Part shown: positions 1-7,936 of the stretch, piece after piece
Position numbering within the stretch: position 1 is the stretch's first letter
Layout of the letters: every line of letters starts with the position of its first letter
Source: Lysobacter enzymogenes
GTDB taxonomy: Bacteria; Pseudomonadota; Gammaproteobacteria; Xanthomonadales; Xanthomonadaceae
Assembly (NCBI RefSeq): GCF_023617245.1
Contig: NZ_CP067396.1
Coordinates: forward strand, 4,464,001-4,528,000
Direction of reading: 5' to 3'
Length of the DNA stretch: 64,000 nucleotides
Position numbers and translations under genes: made by a program
The notes under the pieces: model-generated
Database searches by the model: none
Told to the model about the DNA's origin: nothing
Seen by the model: only the letters and a program-made list of their open reading frames with translations

Positions 1-1773
1 GAGCGCCTCGGCGGCGGCGCGTTGGAACGCCTGCTCCGAGGAGTCCACCGCGTGGGTCTCGCCGTCGGTCAGGCTGACGGTCAAACCCACCACCGGGAAG
101 CCTTGCGGCCCTTCGGCCAGCGCCGCACGCAGCCCCTTCTCGGTCGCGCCGACGAAGTTGCGCGGGACCACGCCGCCGACGGTGCGGTCGACGAACTCGA
201 AAAGTCCGTCTTCGCGCGGAACCACGTCGATGACCACGCGCGCGTACTGGCCGCTGCCGCCGGTCTGCTTGGACAGCTTGCCTTCCACGCCGCGCACCGC
301 CCGGCTCGGCGTTTCCTGATAGGCCACGCGCGGCGAACCGGTGCGCACATCGACGTTCCACAGCTCGCGCAGGCGGTCGACCATCACTTCCAGGTGCAGC
401 TCGCCCATGCCCCAGACCAAGGTCTCGCCGGTATCCGCATCGGTGCCGACGCGGAACGAGGGATCTTGCTGGGCCAGACTCGCCAAGCCCTGGCCGAGGC
501 GGATCAGGTCGCCGGAGTTGGCCGCGGTCAGACGCCACGACAACACCGCCGGCTGCGCCTGGATGCTGTCGAGCGCCAGGCGCTCGCCGGCGTCGCTGAG
601 CGTTTCGCCGCTGATCGCGTCTTTCCAGCCCACGACCGCGACGATTTCGCCGGCGTACGCCACCTCCACGTCCTGGCCGCGGTCGGCTTGCACGACCTGC
701 AAACGGCCGACCCGCAGCGCCTTCTCGCGCCGCGACGCCCACACCGTGTCGCCGACCCGCAGCGTGCCCGAGTACAGGCGCACGAAGGTCTGCGCGCCGT
801 GCTCCTGCTGCACGATCTTGAACACCAGGCCGGCCAGCGGGCCGTCCGCGTCGGGCGCCAGTTCGGTTTCGCCGCGTTCGCTTTGCGCGCGCACGGCCGG
901 CCGGTCCAGCGGCGACGGCAGGTAATCGACGATGGCGTCGAGCAACGGTTCCACGCCCTTGTTCTTGAATGCGGAACCGGCCAGCACCGGGGTGCCCGCG
1001 CCGGCCAGGGTGGCCCGGCGCAACGCGGCCTTGAGCAGCGCGACGTCGACGGAGCGGCCGTCGAGAAAAGCCTCGGCGAGCGCGTCGTCGTGATCGGCGA
1101 CCGCTTCGACCAGGCGCTGGCGCGCCGGCTCGAAACGAGCGGTCTCCTCATCGCTCCACGCATGGCGCGACAGGTTGCCGGCTTCGTCCCACAGCACGCT
1201 TTCGCGCGCCACGTAATCGATCCAGCCGCTGAGCTCGGATTCGCTGCCGACGGTTTCGCCGAGCGCCCACGCCATCGCGTCGAGCTTCTCGCGCATCTGC
1301 GCGAGGGTGCTGTCGAGCGAGGCGCCGATGCGGTCCATCTTGTTGACGAACGCGATCAGCGGCACGCCGTGGCGGCGCGCCTGGCGCCACACGGTTTCCG
1401 ATTGCGGCTGCACGCCGTCGACGCCGCTGAACACCGCGACCGCGCCGTCGAGCACGCGCAGCGAACGTTCGACTTCGATGGCGAAGTCGATGTGGCCCGG
1501 GGTGTCGATGACGGTGAGGCGATGCTCGGCGCCGTCGTGCGGCGTCCAGCGCGCTTGCACGGCGGCCGCGCCGATGGTGATGCCGCGGCGGCGTTCGATC
1601 GGGTCGAAGTCGGTGGTGGCGGCGCCGTCGTGGACTTCGCCGGTGCGATGGATCGCGCCGGTTTTCCACAGCAGGCGTTCGGTCAGCGTGGTCTTGCCCG
1701 CGTCGACGTGGGCGATGATGCCGAGGTTGCGCCAGCGGCTGGCGGGGATAGTGCTGACAAGCGGGGTGTTCAT
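1..1773 (-). CDS. Elongation factor G paralogue (3' end cut by window edge)
   Basis: This is a ribosomal translocase-type GTPase. The first 591 codons are in the window, while EF-Gs run to about 700, so domain V is missing. The P-loop AHVDAGKTT is at residues 21-29, G2 is RRGIT, G3 is DTPGH, G4 is NKMD, and the domain IV motif VDSSEQAF lies near the window edge. The body diverges clearly from a housekeeping proteobacterial FusA and does not sit with rpsL/rpsG/tuf, so I read it as a second EF-G. The start is the ATG at 1773, where homology begins. No good Shine-Dalgarno sits there, unlike the two upstream leader ORFs. A role in protection from a ribosome-targeting antibiotic is possible from the leader but is inference. 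Confidence 0.9.
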   Translation of the reverse strand, partial: MNTPLVSTIPASRWRNLGIIAHVDAGKTTLTERLLWKTGAIHRTGEVHDGAATTDFDPIERRRGITIGAAAVQARWTPHDGAEHRLTVIDTPGHIDFAIEVERSLRVLDGAVAVFSGVDGVQPQSETVWRQARRHGVPLIAFVNKMDRIGASLDSTLAQMREKLDAMAWALGETVGSESELSGWIDYVARESVLWDEAGNLSRHAWSDEETARFEPARQRLVEAVADHDDALAEAFLDGRSVDVALLKAALRRATLAGAGTPVLAGSAFKNKGVEPLLDAIVDYLPSPLDRPAVRAQSERGETELAPDADGPLAGLVFKIVQQEHGAQTFVRLYSGTLRVGDTVWASRREKALRVGRLQVVQADRGQDVEVAYAGEIVAVVGWKDAISGETLSDAGERLALDSIQAQPAVLSWRLTAANSGDLIRLGQGLASLAQQDPSFRVGTDADTGETLVWGMGELHLEVMVDRLRELWNVDVRTGSPRVAYQETPSRAVRGVEGKLSKQTGGSGQYARVVIDVVPREDGLFEFVDRTVGGVVPRNFVGATEKGLRAALAEGPQGFPVVGLTVSLTDGETHAVDSSEQAFQRAAAEAL

Positions 1774-1808
1774 AAGAGTGTTCGCATTCGTGGCCAACGT
1801 CAGGGTCG

Positions 1809-1840
1809 CCGCGCGTCCCGGTTGGCTGCGGGATGCGCGG
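1809..1840 (-). promoter_or_regulatory. Strong hairpin in the EF-G leader
   Basis: Directly after the stop codon of the 9-codon leader ORF the RNA can form CCGCGC/GCGCGG plus TCCCG/CGGGA, broken by one A/C mismatch, with an 8-nt loop. It ends 35 nt before the EF-G start codon. It could couple translation of the short ORF to EF-G initiation. That is inference from the layout. Confidence 0.55.
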
Positions 1841-1870
1841 CTAGGCTTGGGTGTCTTCCGTGGTATTCAC
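1841..1870 (-). CDS. 9-codon leader ORF upstream of EF-G paralogue
   Basis: GTG start at 1870, product MNTTEDTQA, TAG at 1843-1841. It is preceded by a near-perfect AAGGAG at 1884-1879 with 8-nt spacing, a far better ribosome site than that of the EF-G gene itself. It begins MNT, like EF-G (MNTPLVST), and lies between the intrinsic terminator and a strong hairpin. It is probably a regulatory uORF. Expression is not shown. Confidence 0.5.
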   Translation of the reverse strand: MNTTEDTQA

Positions 1871-1952
1871 GACACGTTCTCCTTGGTTTTCCGGGTGTTG
1901 CGATGAGGGGAAAGGCCGGCGCTCACGGCCGGCCGGTCGAAAAGCGGGCAAT

Positions 1953-1976
1953 AAAAAAGCACCCGGGCGGGTGCTT
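1953..1976 (-). terminator. Intrinsic terminator inside the EF-G leader (attenuator)
   Basis: On the minus strand, AAGCACCC, loop GCCC and GGGTGCTT form an 8-bp stem followed by TTTT and ATTG, giving a T-run of six. It lies about 170 nt downstream of the predicted promoter and 180 nt before the EF-G start, so it would terminate the leader transcript. The 5' arm (GCACCCG, 1974-1968) can also pair with an identical upstream CGGGTGC at 2048-2042 inside the leader ORF, a candidate antiterminator. Confidence 0.75.
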
Positions 1977-2003
1977 GTTTCGTACGACTTCGGACGACGC
2001 GGG

Positions 2004-2102
2004 TCAGTTCGACCGCGAAGCCAAGATCGCAGGAGGCAGGCGCACCCGGCCCGCGCTCGCGCGCAGGGCGTTCAGCGATATCAGGAGCGGGAAGCGCTGC
2101 AT
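2004..2102 (-). CDS. 32-aa leader peptide upstream of attenuator
   Basis: ATG at 2102, TGA at 2006-2004. The product starts MQRFPLLISLNALRASAGR and is rich in Leu, Arg, Ala and Ser. A modest SD-like TCAGG lies about 10 nt upstream. It starts about 37 nt after the predicted transcription start and stops 27 nt before the terminator hairpin, the geometry of ribosome-mediated attenuation. A ribosome's position on it would decide whether CGGGTGC (2048-2042) is free to pair with the terminator's 5' arm. I do not recognise the peptide. Confidence 0.5.
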   Translation of the reverse strand: MQRFPLLISLNALRASAGRVRLPPAILASRSN

Positions 2103-2144
2103 GACGGGGCGGCCTGAGGAAAGGGGTGGGTGTTGCGTGTGCAT

Positions 2145-2172
2145 ATCGTAGGGGCGGCGCGGCGGGAGTCAA
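2145..2172 (-). promoter_or_regulatory. Sigma-70 promoter for the EF-G leader
   Basis: On the minus strand, TTGACT (2172-2167), a 16-nt spacer and TACGAT (2150-2145) form a good sigma-70 promoter. The start site would be near 2139, giving a leader of about 365 nt before the EF-G ATG. Assigned by consensus match only. Confidence 0.6.
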
Positions 2173-2240
2173 GCGGTGGGCCGCGTGCGCGGTGGGATTT
2201 ATCGTTCCATTCCCCACGATCCGACGGGCCATCGACGGCC

Positions 2241-2341
2241 CCTGTAGGAGCGGCGCGAGCCGCGACCGCGACAACGCAACTACGCCGCTGCTTTCGTCAT
2301 GATTGCGCTGTCGCGGTCGCGGCTCGCGCCGCTCCTACAGG
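2241..2341. repeat. Intergenic inverted repeat, GTAGGAGCGGC family
   Basis: Two perfect 33-nt inverted arms (2241-2273 and 2309-2341) flank a 35-nt centre. Arm core is GTAGGAGCGGCGCGAGCCGC. The unit sits just past the stop of the condensin operon and may also act as a 3'-end hairpin. Related copies are at 10085, 33714, 40458 and 43226, with single arms at 30457 and 62932. Confidence 0.85.
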
Positions 2342-2353
2342 GGGACACCCCAC

Positions 2354-5152
2354 TTACGCCGCCTTTTCGACCTGGCGCTTGAGCACCGCCACCGGCTCGG
2401 CCCAGGCGTTGCCGCCGCGGCGCTTGCTGGTGGTCAGCACCAGGTCGGAGGGGTCGAACACGTTGAGGTTGTGGGTGATCGGCGTGGTCAGGATGTACTG
2501 CGCGTCGGTGGCGCGCAGGAAGCGGCCGACCTTCTCGATGTTGAACACGTCCAGGTGCGCGAACGGTTCGTCGATGAACACGAAGCCGCCCGGCTGGTCC
2601 TCGTCGCGCAGCAGCGCCACCAGCAGCAGCAACGACTTCATCACCTGCTGGCCGCCCGACGCTTCGCCGTCGTCGAGGCCGATCCAGCCCTTGCGGTCGA
2701 AGTCGAAGCGCACCGACAGGCCGGCCTGGGCCAGCGCGACGTCGTTGTTGGCCAGCTCCGGCATGTCGGCGTCGACGCCGATGCCGGCCAGTTCGCCGAG
2801 CGCGGCGAGGTTCTTCTTGTAGCGGCGCACGGTCGCGCGCAGCACGTTGATGTAGGCGCCTCGCGCTTCCTCGGTGAGCCGCTTGGCGCGGTCGAGATGG
2901 CCTTCGCGGCGCATGATCGAACTGGCCAGTTCGTCGTGGTCGGCGCCGATCTTGTCGCGCAACGGCACGCAGGACTCGTCGACGACGAAGCCGCCGCGCT
3001 CCAGGCGATCGTCGATGCGCTCCATCTCTCGACGCACCGCCGAGGCGCTTTCGTATTCCTCACGAGCGGCGTGCAGCGCGGCCGCGGTGCGCCAGGACTC
3101 GGGCATGAGCGCGCGCTTGCGCCGGTAATCGACGATGCGCTGGATCAGGCTCTGGCGCTCGCCGTTGATCTGCGAGCCGCGTTCGCGCAGTTCGCGCGCC
3201 AGCGCGTCGATCTGGCCCTGGCGCTTGGCCGCGGCGATGCCCTCGGCCTTGTCCTGGTCGCCGGCCGCATCGATGCGCGCGCGCGCTTCGGCCAGCGCCG
3301 CGGCGGCGGCGGCGGCGGTTTCGGCCAGTTCCGGCAGGCGCTCGGCCGCGGCGGCGAACTCGCCGGCGCGGGTCACCAGTTCCTGGGTCGCATCCAGCCC
3401 GAGCAGGCGCGACTGGTCGGCGTCCACGCGCTGGCTCAGTTCCCGCAGCTCGGCCTCGCGCGCCTGCGCGCGCTGGGCGATGGTTTCCTGCTCGGCGCGC
3501 AGCTCGGCCAGTTGCGACTGGCGCGCGCCGCTGCCGAAGTGCTGCTGGTTGCCGCCGATGTGGCGGCCGCCGCGGCTTTCGCGCAGATAGCCCTTCTGGG
3601 TGATCCAGTCCTGCTGCGCCGGCAGGCGCGAGCCGTGCTCGATGTCGGTCACCCGGCGGATGCGGTCGAGCTGGCGCGGCAGCCATGCCGGCGGATCGGC
3701 CGAGAAGCGCACCACTTCCAGCAGCGAACCCGCGCTGGGCTTGGGCACCGGCGCGCGCTCGGCGACGATGAAGTGGCGGTACTGCTGGCTTTCGCCGAGC
3801 TGCCACGCGGTGCGCGCGTCCTTCGGGTTTTCCAGCACCAACAGATGCCGGTACGGCGCCAGCACCGCTTCGACCGCGACCGACCACTGCGGATCGACGA
3901 TCTCGACCAGCTCGGTCAGCACGTGATGATCGATGTTGGCCTTGAGCAGGCTGCCGCGGAAATCGCGTTCGAACGGTTCGACGATGCGCCCGCCGCCGCT
4001 GAGCGCGGCCAGCTGCGCGGCCAGTTCGCCGGCGCGCTTGCGGTCGCGCTCGGCTTCCAGCTTCAGTTCGGCCTGGCGGCGGCGGCCGGTCTCGACCGCG
4101 GCGCTGAGCGAATCCACATCGACTTCGCCGCGCTGCGCCTGCAGCTTGGCCAGTTCGTCGCGGCGCTTGACCAGCATCTCGGCGTCGCGCGCGGCGTCGC
4201 GCGCCTGGGTGAAGGATTGTTCGCTGGCGGCGACCTGACGGCGCGCCTCGCGCATGGCTTCGACCAGGGTCTCGCGGCCGCCGGAGGCGATGGCGTCCTC
4301 GCGCTGCATCTCGTCGAGCATGCGCTCGCGCTCGCGCAGCGCGCGGCGCAGGCCGGTCAGGCGCGGCTTGGCGCCTTCGATGGCGTTGCGCTGGTCGGCC
4401 AGCTCGACCTTCGGCGCGATCTCGGTTTCCAGGCGCTGGCGCTGGTTGCGCAACGCGTTGTAGTCCTCGAACGAGCGCACGTCGGCCTTGGCCGATTCCA
4501 GGCGCAGGTGCAGGCCGGCCAGGTCCTGGCCGAGCTGCTGCAGTTCCTTTTCGACATCGAACTGCTCGGTGCGCGCGCGCTGGTAGTCGTCGAGCACCGC
4601 CTTGTCTTCGAACACGTCGAAGATCAGCTGCAACAACTCGCGCGGCGAGTACTGGCAGAGCTTGTCGGTGGCGCCCTGCTCCAGGGTCAGCACCCGGCAG
4701 ATCGCGCGGGTCAGGCCGGCGCCGGCCAGGCGCACGCGGTAGTCGCGCACGCCGAGCCAGTCGCCGCCCTGCTCCAGCGTTTCCACCGGCACGTCGCCGC
4801 CGACGATCTGGTAATCGCGGCTCCAGTCGCCGCCGCGCTTGCGGATGCGGCAGGCCAGGGTGACGTGGTCGTCCTTGATCGGAAAGAACGGCCGGCCGCC
4901 GCGGCGGTCGGGACTGTTGCTGACCACCGCGCGCAGCCACGCGTACGGCTTGCCGTTGTGGCGCAGGTAGGTCTTGTAGTCGCGCGCGGTGTCGCGGTCT
5001 TCGATCGCCAGCAGGGTGCGCAACGCGTCGAGCAAGGTGGTCTTGCCCGAGCCGTTGGGCCCGACCACGGTGACGATGGACGCGTCCAGCGGCAGCTGGA
5101 AACGCTGCCAATAGTCCCAGTGCACGACTTCGAGCGAGCGGAACTCAAACAT
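2354..5152 (-). CDS. SMC/MukB-like condensin ATPase
   Basis: A 932-aa SMC-type ATPase. Walker A GPNGSGKTT is at residues 31-39, then come long Ala/Arg/Glu-rich coiled-coil arms around a central globular hinge. The ABC signature SGGQQ is near 832 and Walker B FVFIDEPFAHLD near 857. It is the last gene of a three-gene operon and overlaps the preceding gene by 8 bp. Size, order (kleisin-like, small subunit, ATPase) and overlaps fit MukBEF/Mks/Wadjet-type condensins, which extrude DNA loops in chromosome segregation or plasmid defence. No JetD/MksG-like nuclease gene lies on either side, so a chromosomal role is more likely than plasmid cleavage. Family placement is confident, exact subtype is not. 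Confidence 0.85.
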   Translation of the reverse strand: MFEFRSLEVVHWDYWQRFQLPLDASIVTVVGPNGSGKTTLLDALRTLLAIEDRDTARDYKTYLRHNGKPYAWLRAVVSNSPDRRGGRPFFPIKDDHVTLACRIRKRGGDWSRDYQIVGGDVPVETLEQGGDWLGVRDYRVRLAGAGLTRAICRVLTLEQGATDKLCQYSPRELLQLIFDVFEDKAVLDDYQRARTEQFDVEKELQQLGQDLAGLHLRLESAKADVRSFEDYNALRNQRQRLETEIAPKVELADQRNAIEGAKPRLTGLRRALRERERMLDEMQREDAIASGGRETLVEAMREARRQVAASEQSFTQARDAARDAEMLVKRRDELAKLQAQRGEVDVDSLSAAVETGRRRQAELKLEAERDRKRAGELAAQLAALSGGGRIVEPFERDFRGSLLKANIDHHVLTELVEIVDPQWSVAVEAVLAPYRHLLVLENPKDARTAWQLGESQQYRHFIVAERAPVPKPSAGSLLEVVRFSADPPAWLPRQLDRIRRVTDIEHGSRLPAQQDWITQKGYLRESRGGRHIGGNQQHFGSGARQSQLAELRAEQETIAQRAQAREAELRELSQRVDADQSRLLGLDATQELVTRAGEFAAAAERLPELAETAAAAAAALAEARARIDAAGDQDKAEGIAAAKRQGQIDALARELRERGSQINGERQSLIQRIVDYRRKRALMPESWRTAAALHAAREEYESASAVRREMERIDDRLERGGFVVDESCVPLRDKIGADHDELASSIMRREGHLDRAKRLTEEARGAYINVLRATVRRYKKNLAALGELAGIGVDADMPELANNDVALAQAGLSVRFDFDRKGWIGLDDGEASGGQQVMKSLLLLVALLRDEDQPGGFVFIDEPFAHLDVFNIEKVGRFLRATDAQYILTTPITHNLNVFDPSDLVLTTSKRRGGNAWAEPVAVLKRQVEKAA

Positions 5153-6167
5153 CGGCCGCGGCCTCCTCGTGCTTCATGTCTTCGGGTGGAACGGGGTCGT
5201 CTTGCGGTACGGGTTCGTCCGCTGCGGCGCCGCCTGCGTCGGCGGTTTCATTTTCGCTCGCGTCGGCATGCGCGGCGTCTGCGCCATCGTCGGCGACGGC
5301 ATCGGTTTCGGCCGCGACCGCTTCCGGCAGCGCTTCGTCCGCGTTCGCCTCGTCCGCATCCGCCGCCACGACGCTTTCGACCGCCTCGATCGCGGCCTGG
5401 AACGCGTCGTAGTCGTCGGCCTGCAAACCCGCCGCGGCCAGCGCCGCGTCGGCCAGCTCGGCCGCGGTCGCGCGCTCGCTTTCGCTTTCGAGCAAGGCGT
5501 CGGCCGCTTCGCGCTCGGCCATCTCCAGCGCGTGCTGGCGCGCTTCGGCGACCACGAACGACAGCGCGCCGTCCATCACCCGTCCGGCGATGCGTTCGTA
5601 ATCGAACGCCAGGTCCAGCATCGGCCCTTCGTGGATGCGCTCCTTGCGCCGCACGATGAAGCCCTGCCGCGCCAGCGAACCCAGGTTGAACTGGATCCGG
5701 GTCTTGCCGCCGAGCTTCTCGCCGAAGTCGGCCATCAGCGTGCGTTCGTTGATCGGCTCGACCACCTCGGCGCCGACCGGCACCGGCTTGAGCTCGGCGA
5801 ACATCTGCTCCTGGTCCTGGTCGCGGTCGGCCTTCTGCCGGGCGATCTGGCGCTGGCGCTTGGGCAGCACCAGCAGCGCCCACAGCACCACCAGCAAGGC
5901 GACGGCGTCGCGGTCGAGCTGCAGGTTGGTCGAAGACCAGGCCTTGGCGCTGCCGAACACCGCCGACTCCTGCGGCCGGGCGATGCCGACCGCGATGTGC
6001 GCGGCGTAGGGATGTTCGAGCAGGCGCATGCCGACCGAGGCCAGGCGGCGGTCGAGGTCGTTGCGCAGTTCGGCGTCGGTCAGCAGTTCGCGGACGGCGG
6101 CATCGTCGCGCGACAGCCAGCGTTCGGCCAGCAGTCGCGCGATCAGGGAAGCGATGGGATCGTTCAT
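5145..6167 (-). CDS. MukE/JetB-like condensin accessory subunit
   Basis: A 340-aa protein between the kleisin-like gene (ATGA overlap at 6164-6167) and the SMC gene (8-bp overlap). The N-terminal 230 residues are compact and look like winged-helix segments (for example TRIQFNLGSLARQGFIVRR). The last 90 residues are an acidic Ala/Asp/Glu-rich tail of low complexity. No enzyme motif is visible. Position and size match the small MukE/MksE/JetB subunit that bridges kleisin and ATPase, although the acidic tail makes it longer than usual. Assignment rests on operon context rather than on direct sequence recognition. Confidence 0.65.
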   Translation of the reverse strand: MNDPIASLIARLLAERWLSRDDAAVRELLTDAELRNDLDRRLASVGMRLLEHPYAAHIAVGIARPQESAVFGSAKAWSSTNLQLDRDAVALLVVLWALLVLPKRQRQIARQKADRDQDQEQMFAELKPVPVGAEVVEPINERTLMADFGEKLGGKTRIQFNLGSLARQGFIVRRKERIHEGPMLDLAFDYERIAGRVMDGALSFVVAEARQHALEMAEREAADALLESESERATAAELADAALAAAGLQADDYDAFQAAIEAVESVVAADADEANADEALPEAVAAETDAVADDGADAAHADASENETADAGGAAADEPVPQDDPVPPEDMKHEEAAADV

Positions 6168-7699
6168 GCGGTGGGTACGGTGTCCTTGGCCGCTTTCTTG
6201 CCGCGCCGCTTGGGCGCGGCGTCGTCGGAGGCGGTCTTCTTGTCGTCGTTTTCGTTGTCGGCGGCGGCGCTGTTGCCGGTGGCGCCCTTGCCGGCGCGCG
6301 CGCGCTTGCGCGGCGCGGCTTCGCCTGCAGCGGCGGCTTCGCCGTCCGGTTCCGCCGCGGCCTTGCGCTTGCGCGGCTGGCGCGCGCGCAGCAGGTCTTC
6401 CTCGCTCAGCGCGTCGAGCCGGCCGCGGCTCATGTAGGCCACGCCGGAATGGCCGATGGTTTCGAATTCCGGCTCGACCCGCCACGCCAACGGCAGCCGC
6501 GCCATCGACGCGCTGACGCCTTCGCGGTTCTCCGCGCCGGGGTCGCCGATCAAGCCGAGCAGCGACAGGCGATAAGCGCTGAGCGAGAAATTGTCGTGCG
6601 GCACCACCGCCGACAGCGGCGCCGACGGCAGCGAGGCGTCGTCCGCGGGCGCGCCGACGGCCAGCGCGGTGAGCTGGTCGAGCCAGTTTTCGGCGTAGCC
6701 GAAGTCGGTCGCCGCCGCGGGCGAGCCTTCCGCGCTCGGCGCGGCCTGCGCCGGCGGCAGCGACTGGTCCTCGCGCGCTTCGCGCTCGCGTTCGACCAGT
6801 TCGTACTCGGCCACGTCCAGCGCGATCGGCGCGAGCATGAAGGCCGGGATCGCGGTGCGGGTCAGCAGGTCGTCGGCGATGCCGGCGAGCGAATCGATGT
6901 CGAGTTCGCGCAGGTAGCGGTTGACGTCGGACGAGGACAAGCCGCTCGCGCCCAGGTGCACGCGATGGCGGTCGAGCTGGCTCAACGCGCGCTGGAACAC
7001 CGAGGCCTGGCGCAGCATCGCGCTCTGGGCGCGGCCGATCTGCTGGGCGACGCGGTGGGTGTGGCTGTCCAGTTCCAGGTCGGCGGAGATGTCCTCGACG
7101 ATCTGGGTGCCTTTTTCGATCCAGCGCCACGCGTGCTGCAAGGTGCCGGCGGCGCGCTGGATGCGGTGTTCGGACCCCGACAGCACCGCCTGGTCGAAGT
7201 CTTCGCGCAGTTCGTTCAAGCGCGACAACAGGTGCTGCAGATCGTCCGAACGCACCCGGCCGACGGCTTGGCCGGCGGCGATCTGCGCGGTCACGTAGGC
7301 CAGTTCGTCGCCTTCGCGGTTGAACTGCAGCAGCATCCCGATCGCCGCCAGCGCCTGGCGCCCGGCCGGGCTGATGCGGTAGCGCTGGGTCTGCACGTCC
7401 CACAACAGCAGGTCGTTGTCGCGCAGGCGGCCGATCACGGTGTCGAACTTGACCGGGTCGAGGTAGGCGAAGTGTTCGCGCAGTTCCTGCGGGCTCCAGT
7501 CCGGCGCCTGGCCACGCTCGCCGATGGCGCGCAGCACCAGCAGCCGCACCATCACCGACTCTTCGCCGCCGTGGAACAGGGTGGAAAAGGCGCGCAGCAG
7601 GTCGCGCGCGCCCAGCAGGGGCTGCAGGTCGGGTAGGTCGGCGGCGACGATGTCGGCGCGCAGGTAGTCCTGGAGGCTGGTTTCGGCGGCTGCGTCCAT
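6164..7699 (-). CDS. MukF/JetA-like kleisin subunit
   Basis: A 511-aa protein, first gene of the condensin operon. The N-terminal third resembles a winged-helix domain (PDWSPQELREHFAYLDPVKF, then a YRISPAGRQAL wing), followed by helical segments suited to coiled-coil packing. The C-terminal 80 residues are Lys/Arg/Ala-rich and probably disordered. MksF and JetA are of similar length and also begin with a winged helix. The start is the ATG at 7699. An open frame runs on upstream to 10117, but that stretch is antisense to fadH. It is divergent from fadH across 237 bp. Confidence 0.65.
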   Translation of the reverse strand: MDAAAETSLQDYLRADIVAADLPDLQPLLGARDLLRAFSTLFHGGEESVMVRLLVLRAIGERGQAPDWSPQELREHFAYLDPVKFDTVIGRLRDNDLLLWDVQTQRYRISPAGRQALAAIGMLLQFNREGDELAYVTAQIAAGQAVGRVRSDDLQHLLSRLNELREDFDQAVLSGSEHRIQRAAGTLQHAWRWIEKGTQIVEDISADLELDSHTHRVAQQIGRAQSAMLRQASVFQRALSQLDRHRVHLGASGLSSSDVNRYLRELDIDSLAGIADDLLTRTAIPAFMLAPIALDVAEYELVEREREAREDQSLPPAQAAPSAEGSPAAATDFGYAENWLDQLTALAVGAPADDASLPSAPLSAVVPHDNFSLSAYRLSLLGLIGDPGAENREGVSASMARLPLAWRVEPEFETIGHSGVAYMSRGRLDALSEEDLLRARQPRKRKAAAEPDGEAAAAGEAAPRKRARAGKGATGNSAAADNENDDKKTASDDAAPKRRGKKAAKDTVPTA

Positions 7700-7936
7700 G
7701 TAAGGCGGACTACGGGGGGTCGGGCATGTTCGGCGATGCGGCGGGGCGTGACAACCGTTGCGGCGGCGGCGCCGGCGTGCCTGTCTTCGCGCGGTTTGCA
7801 CGCGCTGCGCTGCGAAAGTGCCGGACGGCTCCGGCGAAACCGCGCACGCGCCCGCCAGAACCGTGGTTTCCCGCTTGAATTCCAGGGCTTTTCCCGGCAT
7901 CGTGCGCAATCCATACGCCAGCGTATCCAGCCAGCA

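Noticed and set aside
22..2151. Long plus-strand open frame antisense to EF-G, 709 codons
   Set aside because: It is a shadow of the high-GC EF-G gene on the minus strand; no ribosome site and no recognisable protein pattern. The EF-G frame has full GTPase motifs.
1867..2274. 135-codon minus-strand open frame across the EF-G leader
   Set aside because: It runs through a repeat arm, the promoter and the terminator and has no ribosome site; the two short uORFs fit the regulatory layout better.
2303..5659. 1,118-codon plus-strand open frame over the condensin ATPase
   Set aside because: Antisense to a gene with intact ABC motifs; its product is Ala/Arg/Gln-rich with no domain. Typical GC-driven artefact.
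2354..7699. Complete Wadjet plasmid-defence system
   Set aside because: No JetD-type nuclease gene within the window on either side; the flanks are an EF-G gene and fadH.
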